Assembly: GCA_030432565.1 (NCBI GenBank)
Contig: JAUIGV010000005.1
Location: 1 to 64,000, forward strand
Reading direction: 5' to 3'
From: Verrucomicrobiia bacterium
Lineage (GTDB): Bacteria > Verrucomicrobiota > Verrucomicrobiia > Verrucomicrobiales > Akkermansiaceae
DNA: 64,000 nucleotides
In this document: positions 39,701-54,700 of the stretch, one piece after another
Layout: the number at the start of each line of letters is the position of its first letter
How positions within the stretch are numbered: position 1 is the stretch's first letter
The notes under the pieces: model-generated
Seen by the model: only the letters and a program-made list of their open reading frames with translations
What the model was told of the DNA's origin: nothing
The model's database searches: none
Program-made: the position numbers and the translations under genes

Positions 39701-42700
39701 TGATGGCAACTGGACCAACATTAAGGGCTCCGGAGACAACCTCAACGCGGACGTAAGGACCGGCAGCGAGGGCTGGCAAACCGTCTCCAAGATCAACTTC
39801 CGATCCGGTGGTGTTGAGCAGGAAGTTTGCCTCGGTGACGTCGAGGCTGAGAGAATCACCAAGGTTGGCTGCGATGCCTGCGTTTGAGACACGTAGTCCC
39901 ATGCCTTGCGCGTTCACAACGAGAGCTGTTGAAGCAGCCGTGACCACGATGATATCGTTCGTTCCATCATTGAGAGCAAGCCGGAAGTTGGTAATGAGGA
40001 GGCGGACAATCTGCTCACCGGTCTCGGGAATGGTGAACTGTTCAATTACCACCGAATCCGCAGTGAGCTGCTGGGAGAGGACATTGATGAGAACATTCTC
40101 AACCGTGATTGAGAAATCACCCGTTGCAGTGTCAAAGATCACAGTGGCGGTTCCGCCCATGGTTACATCGGGAACATTAAGCGCGATCACTCCAGTGAAG
40201 CTTCCGCTCACCCCGGTGCTGCGCATGATGAGTTCCCCACTCCCCTGGGTGACGCGAACAAAGTCGGTGGTTCCATCACCAAGTCCGAGCTCTACTTCGT
40301 CAAAGCCTAGAATGGTAACCTGCTCTCCAGCTTCATCGCGCTGCTCAAAGGAGAAATTTCCACGGAGAGTCTGGCCGGCAATTTCGAGGCTCAGGTTGGT
40401 TCCCGAGGCCTTGATAAAGGTGCCGGCCTCAAGCTCGAGTTCCTCGGTGATATTATCGACCACGAAGCTCTGGTTCACAGCGACTCCGGTCTGGTTAATT
40501 TCAAGATTGAGCGTTCCTGAAAAATCGAAGCCCGGAAGGTCGGTTGCGACGTCAACGGTCAGGCGCCCGGCCAGACCATTACCGGTGGGATTCGGTCCGC
40601 TGATCAGAACGAAGTAGCCCTCGCCATTACTCAAGGTGACAAAGTCACGATTGCCATCTCCAAGACCAAGTTCGACGTTGCGGGCCGCGATCCGGATTGC
40701 GGTGGTATCATCGGTTGTGACGTTTAGGTCAGGGCCACGGTCGAGAACGATCTGTTCGAAGACAAAATCACCCGAGAGTCTCTGACCGGCAACGGCAAGG
40801 ACAACGTCAGCTCCTTCAAAGCGGACATACGGTCCGGCGGGAAGTTCCAGGGTCCGGGTGGCAGCGCCGACGGTGAAGTCTTCGTTGACCGCCAGAGCCG
40901 AAGTATTGATCTGGAGGGTGAGGCGCCCTTCAAGGCGGAACGCATCGGCCGGAAGGATTTCGACGGTAGCGGATATCTCAGCCGCAAATCCGGCACCGGT
41001 AATCAGGAATAGACCGGAACCATTGGTCAGGCGTAGTCCGGCGTCCTCGGTGCCGAGGAGGATGTTCACATTGGCAGCGGCAACCTTGACAATGCTCTGG
41101 CCGTTTTCGGTAGTCACCTGCTCAAAGGCGAAGTCGCCTGCCAGACGCTGCCCCATCACTTCAATGACTGCGCCGGTGACATTCAAGCGGACGGTATTGG
41201 CGGTAATTCCGAGCTGGGTGGTGGTGGTAGTGTTCAGTTCGAAATCCACGAGCCCCTCGAGAGTGACACCATCCACGTTCAAGATCGGCTCGATTCCAGT
41301 GACCTTGGCCGCGATGCCAGTCGGCAGGAAGAGGAACTGGGCGGAAGCCACATTGACTCCGATGATTGGATTCTCCTCCGTGCCACCGATTCCGAAGCTC
41401 AAGTCGGAGACTTCAACGCTGAGAACCTTCTCACCTGTTCCGAGAGTAGTTTCGGTGATGGCGACGTCCGTCTTGAGGCGAAGTCCGCCAACCACGAGGG
41501 TCAGGTCATCGCCCGCGATGCGGAAGGTTTGACCTGCTGAAATTTGCAGTCCAAGAGTGGCCGAACCAACGCGGAGTGTTTCATCGACATCGGCTCCGGT
41601 ATTGTTGACTTCCAGCTGAAGATTGCCCTCAAGCGTGATGCCTTCTATCCCGAGGGCAATGTCTCCGCCGATGCGTCCGGCAAGTCCGGCATCAGTGACC
41701 ACGAAGAGCCCCGTTCCGTTGTCGAGAGTGAGAAGACCATCGGCGAGATTGACCGAAACGTTGTTGAATCCGATGCGGACGATTTGGGCGTCGAAGTCTG
41801 CTCCGGTTCCTCCCGGGAGACCGTCAGCGCCAAGAGACTGGACTTGCTCGAAGGCAACGTCAGCGTTGATGATGACCTGGTCGAAGAGGTTGATGGAAAC
41901 GTTGACGGCCTCGAAGCGGAAGTAAGGTCCGATCGGAAGGCTGAGATTGTAAGTTTGACCGGCGAAGGTGAAGTCCTGGTTCACCACCGCATTGGTGTTG
42001 TTAATGAGGAGGCTGAAGTCTCCGTCGAGCGAGACACCCGGGATGTTGATGCCGACCGATCCTTCGATGCGTCCGGCCAGACCAGCTTGAGAGATGACCA
42101 GAGCTCCGGAGCCATTGGTGATGGCTACAATGTCCTCGCCGCCAGCGGTGAGAGCGAGATTGACATCGGATGCGAAGATCGTGATGAGGCTTGCCCCCGT
42201 CGTCATGTCGGTCGTGGACTCGATGGCGAAATTGCCGCTAAGGCGTTGATCAAGGATGATGAGATCGGCACTTCCTTCGATTCGGAAGAACTGGCCGGCA
42301 GGAACGTTGAGATTCACCGTGCTGGAGCCGATCATGAAGTCTTCATTGATCGCAGTCGGCGTGGTGTTGATGGAAACGGTGAAGCTGGTGTTCTGAACGA
42401 CCACACCCGGGACATTCAATTCAATTCCTGCTGAAATGGTTCCAGCGATTCCTGCTTCGGTGACAATGAGAGCACCGGAACCGTTGATGATGGAAACGCC
42501 GGCGGCGTCAGTTCCAAGGTTGATATTGACGTTGGCAGCGGCGATCTGGAGAGTTGAGCCATCGTCGACATTTCCGAAGATGCCATCAGGACCGGCGGTG
42601 GCGGCCTGGCTGAAGCTGAAGTCGCCTACGATACTCTGACCGAGGACATCGAGGGTGGCGTTGATCGCCTCGAACTGCTTGACCTCGGCGCCATCATCGA

Positions 42701-45700
42701 ACTTAACCCGAACGCCCTCTCCGGTGCTTCCCGCAATGGTGAGAGTTTCATCGATAGCCTCACCGGTGGTATTCACCCGCACGGTAGCCTCGGCGGAAAT
42801 GGTGACGCCATCCACGCCAATCAAAGAGATCGTTCCGGTAGCGACAAGAGCGTAGGTCGGAGGAGCATTTGGCCCGCCGGAGCTGAGCTGAATGAGTCCA
42901 ACCTGGGCGTTTGTAAGTAGAGCGCCCTTTGCGAGGGGATTAAGCTGTTCGTCACCGATGCGAAGCGGTCCCTGTCCAAGGAAGATCTCGAGATCCTCTC
43001 CCGCGAAGGTCTTGGCTGCGACATCGACTCCATTGATGTCGATCGTGCCATCGGAGAAGGCGACGTTCCCGGAAATTGAAACGAAGTCGCCAATATTGAT
43101 GGTCAGATCGGAGATCGAGATATCGAAAACATTACCCTCACTCGGTCCGAAGCTAATTGGAAGTTCGGCTCCATTAAGAATGACTGTCTCGTTGACTGCA
43201 GCACCGGTGTTATTGATACGGAGCGCAAGGTCGCCACCGGCCCCCACGGGTCCCAGGGAAATATCAGCGCGGCCTGAGAGAAGTCCGGCAAGTCCGCCAT
43301 TTGTGAGGACAAAGACACCTTCGCCATCTACAAACCGGGCACCTTCGCCGTTGAACTCGATGGTGGCGGAGACATTACTCGCAGCAAGAGTCGTGACGGC
43401 GGACAGGCCTTCGCCACGTTGCTCGAAGAGGAAGTTGCCGCTCAGAGAAACATCGCTTCCCCCCACCGAGAGTCCGGCTGGTGCGATGGAGGCATTGATT
43501 GCTTCGACTCGGATGAATGGTCCTTTCGGAAGAGCGAATCCGGCATTACCAGCGAAGGCTGTCATTTCGGTAGTCACCGCGAATGGCAGGGTGTTAATCT
43601 GGACGGTGACTTGGTCGATGGTGAAATCGAGACCTGGAATATTAAATGGATTTGCCCCAACAATGATCTGCCCGGCGACTCCTTCAGGAAGGATGAGAAG
43701 CTGGGCGGAGGAATCCTTGATGTCGACCAGTGGATTTGGTCCCTCGCCGATTTGAGCACTCAGATCGGTGATCGCGAGGCGAACGACGTTGCGGGTTCCC
43801 ACGGTGACTTGTTCGAAGGCGACATCGCCACGGATATCGATTCCCGGAATACTCACCACCACATCCTCGGCAACCACGCGGACAAACTGAGCAGGAGCTG
43901 AAGTGCGGGTATTGATCTGGAGTCCAACGCTGGCGACCGAGAGTTCGATATCATCGATTCCGAAGCGAATGCCTCCGGTTATTTCGGCAACCACACCGTC
44001 AGCAAAGAGGTCCAGCCTGCCGGCCTCAATGGTGACCACGAGAAGCCCGTCACCAAGATTCAGCCCGGCATCGCTCACTTCGATGCTGGTGACATCGGCA
44101 GTTTGAGTGAAAGCAAAGTTTCCGCTGAGAGTCTGGCCGGCAATCTCAAGCTCGGCATTGTTTGCGCTGACCTTGAAAAATGGGCCGGCTGGAAGTGAGA
44201 CTGCGATGGTCTCGCCACCAAGTTCGAATATTTCATTCACCGCAACCGGAGTCTGGTTGATCTCAAGACCAAGATCACCGGAGAAAGAGACGCCCGGAAT
44301 ATTCAGTGCAACGCTTCCGGAAATCGTTCCAACCAATCCGCTGGAAGCGGCTCCGGTGGTGGCATCGGTGAAGCTCTTAATGAGAAGAACTCCGCGACCA
44401 TTGCTGAGGGTGAGGAACGGATCGTTTGCCGGTCCAAGCTTGAGGCTGGCGCGGGTAATGACCACGCGGGTTTCGGTCTGGCCGTTCACCGAGCTCTGTT
44501 GGAAGGAAACATCGGCAGTCAGGACTTGGTCGGCGATGACCAAGTCCGCTCCGATGGCGGCGATTCGGAAGTATGGTCCGGCAGGCAGATCAAGAACAAG
44601 ATCCTGCCCGGCAAGGGTGATGGTCTCCCGAACTGCGATTGCGGAGGTGTTCACCGCGATCTGGAGTTCATCGACGTTCAGGCTGAAGGCGAGCGATGGG
44701 TCGGTGGCGACGGAAACACTGAACCGACCGGCGACTCCCCCCGGAGTCACGCGAAGAATGCCCGAACCGTTGCTGAGGCTGAGGAAGGTGGTGGTTCCAT
44801 CACCAAAGGAAGCCGAAATATCGGAGAGGCCAAGCAGCGTGATGGTTGAACCGTCAGCGAGGGTCTCGTTACGCAGGAAAATGTTTCCGGAAAGTTCCTG
44901 TCCGGCAATCCGCAGATTGAGATTTTCACCGACGAGCTGGAAAAAGTTGCCGGCTTCGATTCCGTCACGAGTGGATCCATCGGACGCTACCACGAACTGA
45001 TCACCGAACGCTTCTCCGGTGGTGTTGACGAGAATATTGAGATCACCGCTCAAGGCAACGCCTGGAATTGTTACCGCGAAGCTTCCACCAATTGCACCCA
45101 CCAAGCCGGTATCAGTGATGATGAGGTCGCCAAAGCCGTTCGTTAAGGCGACGTAATCGGTCTCACCATTACTAATCTTGAGGGAAGCATTGGCGAGCAT
45201 CAGGCGGGTCTCGCGACGATCGTCGGTCGTATTGAACGGAGTCCCGGCGACATCGCGGAGACGTTGCTCAATCGAGATGTCGGATTGGATAAGCTGATCA
45301 CCGATCCCAATCGTAATACCGAGTCCCTTGATGCTGACAAAGGATTCGCCAGCCGGGCTGGCTTTCTGGGTCTCGTTAAAGACGACATTCACACTCTTGG
45401 AGGTTCCAGGAATGGTGATGGTTTCGTTAACGGCTTGGCTCGAACTGTTGACGCGCACACGAATGGTTCCGGAGAGAGTGATATCGGGCAGACCGACGAC
45501 GCTTACGTCACCTGAAGCATTAATGGCATACTGGGTCGCTGTTCCCTCGGTGATTTTGACCAAGCCGACGCTGGCATTTTCGATCAGGAGCCCCTTCGCA
45601 AATGGATTAATCGATCCGTCGGCCAGAGTGGCCGGACCTTCTCCGATAAAGAGGCGCAGTCCTGTTCCGGCAACCACGGAAGTTCCGTCGCCACGATCGG

Positions 45701-48700
45701 TAAAGCTGAAGGAACCCTCCAGAAGCACCACATCGCCAATCACCAGCGAGGCATTGGCAAGGGCAACCGAGAAGACATTTCCTTCGCTCGCGCTGAAGAA
45801 GACGTTGATCGTCGAGGCACCGAGTTGGATCGTTTCGTCAACCGCGACTCCCGAGTTGTTGATGGAGAGGATGAGAGTGCCACCGGCATCAAGCCCCCCG
45901 ACGCTGACGCCGAGATCCCCGGAAATTGTTCCAGCGACCCCGGTCGGAAGGATAATCAAAGCACCGATGCCGTTGGTAAGGCTGGCCCCTTCCCCGTTCA
46001 CGTCAACGGCCACCGTGACATTGGCCATGGCGATGCGGGTCAGGTTGGCGGAAGACTCGAAGAAGAAGTCGCCGGCGAGAACAGCGTTGGCGCCCAGTCC
46101 GTCGAGGCTGAGTTCAGCACCGAGGATGGCGACGCGGACAAATGGTCCGGCAGGAAGGGTGAGAGTTTCAACTCCGTTACCAAGAGTAAAGTCCCGGGTG
46201 ACCGAAAGTGGGTTGGTATTGATCTCGATGCGGACCGAGTCGGTCGAGAGTGAAATTCCAGGAACAGTGAGCGCAATGGCTCCGACGCTTAGGACTCCGG
46301 AGATTCCAGTTGCCGTAATTTCAAAGTCGCCGGCTGCTCCCGTGATGGAGACAAAGGTCTCAACATCTGTGCCAAGGGTAAGGGAAACGTCTGAGAAGGT
46401 CGCCACGATGGTTCCCGAAGCGAGCTGTTTAAAGTCGAAGCTACCGCTGAGACGCTGACCGGCGATGTCAATTTCGACGTTGGTTCCAGTTACCTGGATG
46501 AACGGTCCGGCGCGGACGTTGATGTCGCGCTGAGCGCCCTGGACATCGAAGCTGAGGTCGAAAGCTGCTCCGGTTGTGTTGATCTTGAGTCCGAAGCCAC
46601 CACCCAGAGAAAGGTTCGGCACATTCACTCCGATTGTGCCACCGATGTTGGCGACAATTCCGCTGGAGAGGATGAGGATATCACCGAAGCCGCCATCAAG
46701 AGTGATGAGACCGTCGCCAATGTCAGTGCTCACGTTGGTGAGTGAGATCAGAAGAGCGAGTTCGAGGTTACCGCCACCAATGTCAACGCTCGGGCGGTTG
46801 AAGCTGAGATCGGCATTGATTGAAAGGCCATCGATCTCGAACGAGATACCCGGAGCTTCGATTTCAATGAATGGCGTGAGGCCATCGAGGGAAAGTTCGC
46901 CGAGGCCAAAGTTGACGTCGATTGGATTATCAAGACCCGGAATGGAGATCTGTTCGTCGACCTCCACCGTGAGAGTGTTCACGCGGACGTCGATGGAGCC
47001 ACTGAGATTGAGCCCGGCGATTCCGAGAACACGGATTGTTCCGCTGGCGGTTACGGCATACTGTGGACCATTTGGACCGTCAACCTTCACCAGGCCGATG
47101 TTGGCGTTCTCGATGAGAAGGCCACGAGCGGAAGGATTAAGGTCACCTCCATCAAGAAACGGCTCCCCTTCGCCGATGAAGAGAGTGAGATCAGCGCCAC
47201 CGGCGACAGAGAAGTTTCCGCGGTTGGTGAAGCTGAAGCTGCCCTGGATGAGGAGAATGTCACCGATCCGGAGGCTGGCATTGGCAAGAGCGACTGAGAA
47301 GACCATACCCTCTGAAGCTGAGAACGAGATCGAGATACTACGGGTTCCAATCAGGATCGTTTCATTGATCGCTTGTCCGGTGTTGTTGATGCGGAGGAAG
47401 AGATCGCCACCGGCTTCAAGCCCGCCCAGAGCAACATCAAGTGATCCTTCTACCGTGCCGGCAATTCCGTTGGCAGTGATGACGAGTGCGCCGGTGCCAT
47501 TGATGAGGCGGGCCCCTTCCCCATTCACAACAACCTCAGCGGTGACATCGAAAAGCGCGAGTCTGGTGACCCCACCGACTTGGTCGAAGGCGAAACTCCC
47601 ACTTAGGCTGGCGTCAGGAAGATTATCGATGGTGAGGCTGGCGTTGAGCACTTCAACGCGGAGATAAGGTCCGGCTGGCAGAGTGAGAGTCCGGGCACCC
47701 TCAGGTCCAAGGATAAACTCGTTGGTGACGGCATTGGGGCGGGTATTGACCTGAATGGTTATTGTGTCGGTTGTCAGCGTGACACCCGGGATGGTGACAT
47801 TGACGCTCTGCACGCTCAGGCCACCGGCAACCCCCCCGGCATTGATCAGGAAGGTTCCAAAGCCACCAGAAATGGATACAAAGTCGGTCGTACCATCACC
47901 AAGACTAAGGAAGGCATTGGCGACGTCGATCCGGACGGAGCCGTCGGCATTTTGCTCGAAGATGAAGTCGCCACCCAACCGCTGACCCGCGATATCGAGG
48001 TTCACTCCGGTTCCAGCAATCTGGAAGTAAGGTCCCGCGGGAAGAACGATTGTCTCAGGATTCCCGAAGACCTCGTAGCTCTCGTTGATTGCGGTTCCAG
48101 TGGTATTGATTCGGAGAGCAAAGCTACCCTCGGCAGAAACGTTCGGGACATTAACGGCGAGCGTTCCTTCAATCTCAGCGGCAAGGCCTTCAGGAAGGAC
48201 CAGGAAGTCACCGCTGCCGCCGCTAAGGGTCACAAAGTTGTTGGTTCCGTCACCGAAGGAGGCGCTGACATTGCGAAGTCCGAGCAAAAGAACCTCAACA
48301 TCGTCGGTACTGTTGCCCGGAGTGTTGTTACGATCGGAACGGAAACGAGTCACGGTGAGATCAGCCGCAATGCGCTGACCGGCGACTTCGATGACCACAT
48401 TGAGGGCCTCAACCAACGAGTATGCTCCACCCACTCCGGCAACCTGGGTGGAATCAAAGTTCACCGTGACCGACTGCTCGGTTCCGGGAATTCCTATGGT
48501 CTCACTCACCTCTTCGGTGAAGGTATTGACGCGGACACGAATCGTTCCGGTGAGAGTAAGATCTGCGATACCGATGACTTGAACTGTTCCGTTGGCCTCG
48601 AGTGCGTATTGGGTGCCTCCGGGACCATCGACTTTTACCAGTCCGACGGTGGCGTCGTTGATGAGGAGTCCACGGGCAAACGGATTGATGTCGCCGTTGT

Positions 48701-51700
48701 CGAGTTTGGCCGGGCCTTCGCCGATAAAGAGAGTGAGTTCGGTTCCAGCAGCAACCTGGCGGCCATTGCTGTCGGAGAAGGAAACGTTCCCCTCGATGGT
48801 GACGATGTCGGCGATGTTGATGACGGCACCGATGAGAGCCACTCCGAAGAACTGGGTCTCGGCATCGCTGAAGAAGACGCGGAGGCGGTCGCTGCCAATC
48901 TCAATTTCCTCATCGATGGCAGATCCGGTGTTGTTAAAGCGAAGGATGAGAGTGCCGCCGGCATCGAGACCTGGCACCGAGGCGGCGAGAGTTCCACTGA
49001 GGCTACCTGCAATTCCCGCATCGGTGATGATGATGGCTCCTTCACCATCGATGAGGCTGCCACCGCTGCCATTGACATCGACTGCTGCGGTGACGTTCGT
49101 GGCAGCGACACGGGTCGTGGTTCCGACTTGGTCGAAGAAGAAGCTTCCGGAAACGGTGGCGGGAGCATTTCCAGTGGTGGTGAGACCTCCGAGGGAAAGA
49201 GTGACATCAAGAACGGCCACGCGGAGGAATGGTCCGGCAGGGAACGTCAGCGACTCAGGACCGCTGCCAAGATCAACGTCGCGGGTCACTTCGACAGAGC
49301 GGGTGTTGAGCTGAATATAGGTCTCACCCACCGTGAGCGTGACATTTGGAATGGTGACCGCGATAGAAGAGATGCTGAGAGCTCCGGCCACACCTTGGGT
49401 ATTGATTTCAAAGTCACCGGCGGCATTGCTCACCACCACAATGTTGCTGCCCCCTGCGGTGAGCGTGAGATCCACCTGAGAAGCGGTGACCCGAACGGTG
49501 CCATCGGCCTGCTGCTCGAAGCTGAAGTTTCCGGTCAAAGTTTGGTCGGCGATGTTCAGGCTGACATTCTCGCCACTGATAAAGATGAACGGCCCGGCAG
49601 GAAGCTCCAGAGTGCGGGCCTCGCCAAAGGCCGTAAAGGACTCATTGACCGCCGCATTGGTGGTGTTGATCCGGAGATTAAAGTCGGCATTGGTAGAGAC
49701 GTTCGGAACTTCGAAGCGCAGCTGTCCGCTTACCGAGAGAGCAGCTCCAGTGCTCAGGAGAAGAATGTCACCCCCGGCGTTGTTGAGAACGAGGATTTCT
49801 TCGGTGTCAGTTCCGAAGGCGGCGCGAGCATTGCGGAGCGAGACGCGGACGACATCACCATCGGCATTCATGTAGCGTCCGATTGAGATATCCGCAGCGA
49901 TCATTTGATCGGCGATCTCGAGCCGCATATCGACGCCCTCAATGAGAGCAAACGGAGCCGTCGAAGTTGCGACCTCGGAAGCGGAGAAGACAACGTCAAC
50001 ATTTTCGGTCTCACCCGGGAAGACAATGGTCTCATTGATGGCCTCGGTGAACATGTTGATGCGAACAGAAATTGTTCCCGTGATTGTGACATCATCAACT
50101 CCAACCACCTGAATGGTGCCGGTGGCAGTGACCGCGTAAAGGGTGCCAAGCGCCGCATCATTTCGCTTCACAATACCAACGGTGGAATCACTGATGAGAA
50201 CTCCGCGCGCATCCGGGTTGAGCGTACCATCGGCAAGGAAGGCCGGACCTTCGCCAATGAAGATAGTGACATTCTGTCCGGCGGCGACTTGAAGATCACC
50301 GCGTGAAACGAAGGAGAAGGAACCTTCGATCGTGACGACATCGGCAATGTTCAGAGAGAGACCGTCGAGTGTGACCTGGAAGAGATTTTCCTCACCGACA
50401 CCGAAGACCACTGAAATTTCGCGATCACCGAAGCGAATCACTTCATCGACTGCAGTTCCAGTGTTGTTAATACGAAGGAAGATCGTGCTATTGGCATCAA
50501 TACCCGGCAGGGCGACATCGACCACACCTTGCACCACTCCGGCGACTCCGAGGTCGGTGATCACAAGCGCACCACCACCATCAGTGAGGTTTGCACTGCT
50601 GCCATCAAGTTCAACGCCCGCCGTGACGTTGGTCATGGCAAGGCGGGTGACACCACCAGCTTGGTCGAAGAAGAAGTCTCCACTGAGTCCGGCAGCCGAT
50701 CCTCCCGCGGTGAGACCGCCGAGAACAAGGCTGGTGTCGAGAAGTGCCACGCGGACGTAGGGCCCACCTGGCAAGGTCAGCAGTTCAGGACCAGTTCCGA
50801 AGTTGAACTCGGCGGTCACCTCCTGAGGACGAGTGTTAAGTTCGACGCGAACTTCACCGGTTCCAAGAGTCACTCCGGGAACATTGAAGGCAAAGGTCTG
50901 AATACTCAATCCACCGACGATGCCCCCTTGATTGATTTCGAAGTCCCCTGCTCCACCATCGATGGTCACGATTCCGCTACCGATGTTCAGAGCGACGTCA
51001 GATGCGGCAAAGCGCACACTGTTGTCGGCGCGTTGCTCGAAGAAGAAGTTTCCGCTGAGAGTCTGACCGGCGATATCGATCGCAACGTTGCTACCCTCAA
51101 TGCGAAGGAAGCGGCCTTGTGGTAGATCGAGGTTGAGAGGAGTTCCGTTTATGATGATCGCTTGATTAATCGCCCGCACCGTGGTGTTGATGCGGATTCC
51201 GAAGCTCGCCGAAGTCGTGAATCCGGGCACATTGATGGCAACGTCACCGTCGATTGAACCTGCAACCCCATCATTGAGGATGATCAAGCCACCAATACCG
51301 TTCGATATGGAGATAAGGTCGCCACCGAGTGAAAGCGAAATCTCGCTGGCGGCAATCAGGACCGTGCCATCGTTATTGCGCTCGAAGATGAAGTTACCGC
51401 TCAAGGACTGACCGGCGATGACGAGTGAAACGTCCGTTCCGGTGACGCGGACGAACTGGCCGGCAGGAAGATTAAGAGTTTGTGGCGTGCCGGTGAGATC
51501 AACGACTTCGTTGACAGCGCTGGTCGAGGTGTTGGCGGCGACGGTGAAGGTTCCGGAAGCGGAGACCTCGGGAATATCGAGAGTCAAATCACCACCGAAC
51601 TCGAAGGCCAGGCCAGCGGTGGTCGCCACCAAAGCTCCGTTTCCGTTTTCAAGAACGAGGAGATCGCGGCTGCCGTCGTTGAAGGCGAGGCGACCATTAC

Positions 51701-54700
51701 TGATCTGGCCGAGGACCCGTCCGTCGGCAGCCTGCTGGAATCCAAAATTTCCTGAAAGTTCGTTACCAAGAACCACGAGGCTGACGTCACGACCGATAAT
51801 TTGAATGAAGGATCCAGGACCAACCTTCAAGGTCTGCTCGGTTCCGGTAAGATTGATGGTGCGATCAACCGCATCCGGAGTGGTGTTGATCAGGAAACTG
51901 AAGGAACCGGTCGCGGAAACATCCGGAAGAGAAATATTGAGATCACCGGTAAGGTCGGCGGCGACCCCGGCAGCCGTCAAGAGAAGCACACCATTGCCAT
52001 TCTCGAAGACAATGATCTCGGTTCCGCTATCACCGAAGGCGGCGCGAACGTCAGTCAACTGAGCGAGGACGTCGCCCGCGGCATTCCGTTCAAATCCGAA
52101 GGAGCCGGTTAGCGTTTGCCCGGCGACTTCCAGAGAAACCCCGGTTCCGGCGATGCGGATAAACGGACCGGCTTCGACTTGAAGAGAGCGCGCACTTCCA
52201 GCGACCGTAAAAGCTTGATCGACAGCCTCGCCGGTGGTGTTGAGGAGAAGACTGTATGTTCCGGTGGCGCTGACATCCGGTACGTTGATCTCGAGTTGAC
52301 CGTCAAACCGGGCGGCGATGCCGTCGGAGAGAACAAGAAGATCACCAGCGGCATTGGTCAGAGAAAGAATGTCATTCGTTCCATCTGAGAAGATGGCGGT
52401 GAGACCGGAGAGCCCCAGATAGAAGGCATTCTCAGTTCCACCGTTGCGATTCAAAGTCACCCGGCGAAGTGCGAGATCAGCCATGATGGACTGCTCGAAG
52501 GCGATGATGGTGAGATCGTTGCCGATAATATCATAGAAGGCTTCCCCTGTCCCGGAAACGGTTTCAACGGCGCTGAAGTCCATGACCACGGTTTCAGAGG
52601 TACCGGTCACAGGAAGAGTCTGGTCGATGGCATCAGCGAACTGATTGACGCGAACAGTAAACTCACCACCGAGGGTAAGGTTGCTGATTCCGATGACCTG
52701 AACCTGGCCGGTCGCAACGACCGCGTAAGTGTTATCCTGCTTGATCAAGCCAACCGTCGCATTACTCAGAAGGAATCCGCGAGCAAGAGGATTGACCGAA
52801 CCATCCTCGAGAGTGGCCGGGCCGGTTCCGACGAAGACCGAGAGGCCAGCTCCGGCGGCAATTTCGCGTCCACCCGATGAGGTGAAGGTAATCGAACCCT
52901 CAACCGTAATGAGATTGGCAATCGTAATACTGAAATTCGCAAGGGCTACGGAGAAGAACCGGCCCTGTCCGGCGTCGTATTTTAGCTCGATGCTATCTGC
53001 GCCAATCACGAGAGTTTCATCGACGGCACGACCGGTATTGTTAAACTGGAGAACAAGAGTCGCACCGGCGGAAACTCCGGGAATGTTGGCGGCAAGATCC
53101 CCTTCAATAACGCCAGCGGTTCCATTGGTGGTGATTAAAAGGGCCCCGCGTCCGTTTTCCAGAGTTGCTCCGGATCCATTGACTTCAACCGATGCACTGA
53201 CGTCAGAGGCTGCAAGTCGGGTGATGCCGCCGACCTGCTCGAGGAAGAAGTTGCCGCTGAGGCGGGCTGGAACTCCACCCACATCGAGGTTTCCGAGTTC
53301 GACGGTCGAGTTGAGAAGAGCGATGCGGAGGAATGGCCCGGCTGGGAAATCAACGCCGGAGAGCGAGGCCTCAACGTTGCGGGTATTCACCTCGATGCGG
53401 GCCGCTCCAACGCTAAAGAAGACCCCGGGAAGATCGAATTCTGCCTCAGAGATCGCAAGGCGTCCGGCAAGGCCTGCATTGGAGAGCTCAAACTCACCGG
53501 CGGCCGAATTGATAGTAACGAGGGCTTGCCCCGAGGAGGTAAGAACCAATCTGGCATTCGCAAACTTCAGACTGGTGAGACCTGTATTGGTCTGCTCGAT
53601 GATGAGGTCGGTGGTGAGGGTCTGACCTGCGATTTCAACAGAGACTTGAGTTGCTTCGAGAGCAAAGGTCGGTCCGGCGCGAATCTGAAGAGCTTTCTCA
53701 ACACCGTTGACTTCAACCATTTCGTTCACGGCAGCCGCCCGGGTATTGATCTTGAGATCGAGCTCAGCAGAAATTGCGACATTCGGAACGCTCAGTGCAA
53801 TTCCCCCGCTGATCGAAGCGGCGAGTCCGGCCTGGTTGATTGCAATGATTCCCTCGGCATCAGTAAGGACAAGTGCTCCGTCTCCGAAGCTGGCGTTGAC
53901 CTCGGTGGCGGTCGCAATGACGTCGCCCGCAGCATTCTGCTCGAAGAGGAAGTTTCCGGAGATAGACTGATTGAGAACAGTCAGCTCAGCGCCGATTCCC
54001 GCGATGCGGAGATAAGGACCAGACGCGATGGTGACACCGCGTGTGACGTTCCCGACGGTGAAGTTCTCGGTGATGGCGTTTCCAGTGGTGTTAATCTGAA
54101 GGCTGTAGGAACCAGCGGCGGACACCGAACCAATCCCGAAGGCGAGGTCCCCCGAAGCCTGGGCAGCGATACCGTCATCGAAGAGGAAGATGTCACCGGA
54201 AAGATCGCTCAAAGTGAGAAGGTCGGTGCCATTTGCGGAAAAGGAAGCGAGTCCTTGATCAAGACTGGCCCGGAAGACCTGACGATCACCGGAGCGGTAG
54301 CGGCTAAGATTGACGTTGGCTAGAATCGCTTGGCCAGCCACCTCAAGGGCAAGGTTCAGACCTTCGATCTCGAAGAAGGCATCGCCATTCAGGGAAGCCG
54401 TCTCGTTGGCACCCATCGCAACCGGTGCATTTGAATCACCGGTCGAAACGCTTTCGTTGATCGCCTCCTGGAAGGAGTTGTAGCGGAGGGTGACGTTTCC
54501 GCCAAGAGTCAGACCTTCGATTCCGACGACCGAAATTGTTCCGGTGGCTTGGAGAGCGAAAGTCTCAACGCCGCCATCGGTGAATTTAACCAAGGCGAAG
54601 GTGGCATTGCTGAGAAGGAATCCGCGAGCGAGTGAATTTTCAGACCCATCTTCAAGGGAGCGAGGTCCTTCACCAACGAAGATCTCCACTCCGGTTGCTC

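Noticed and set aside
47952-49886. Plus-strand ORF of 644 codons
   Set aside because: It is entirely antisense to the giant gene's repeat array and its translation is a shadow of the repeated codons, with no recognisable domain or start signal.
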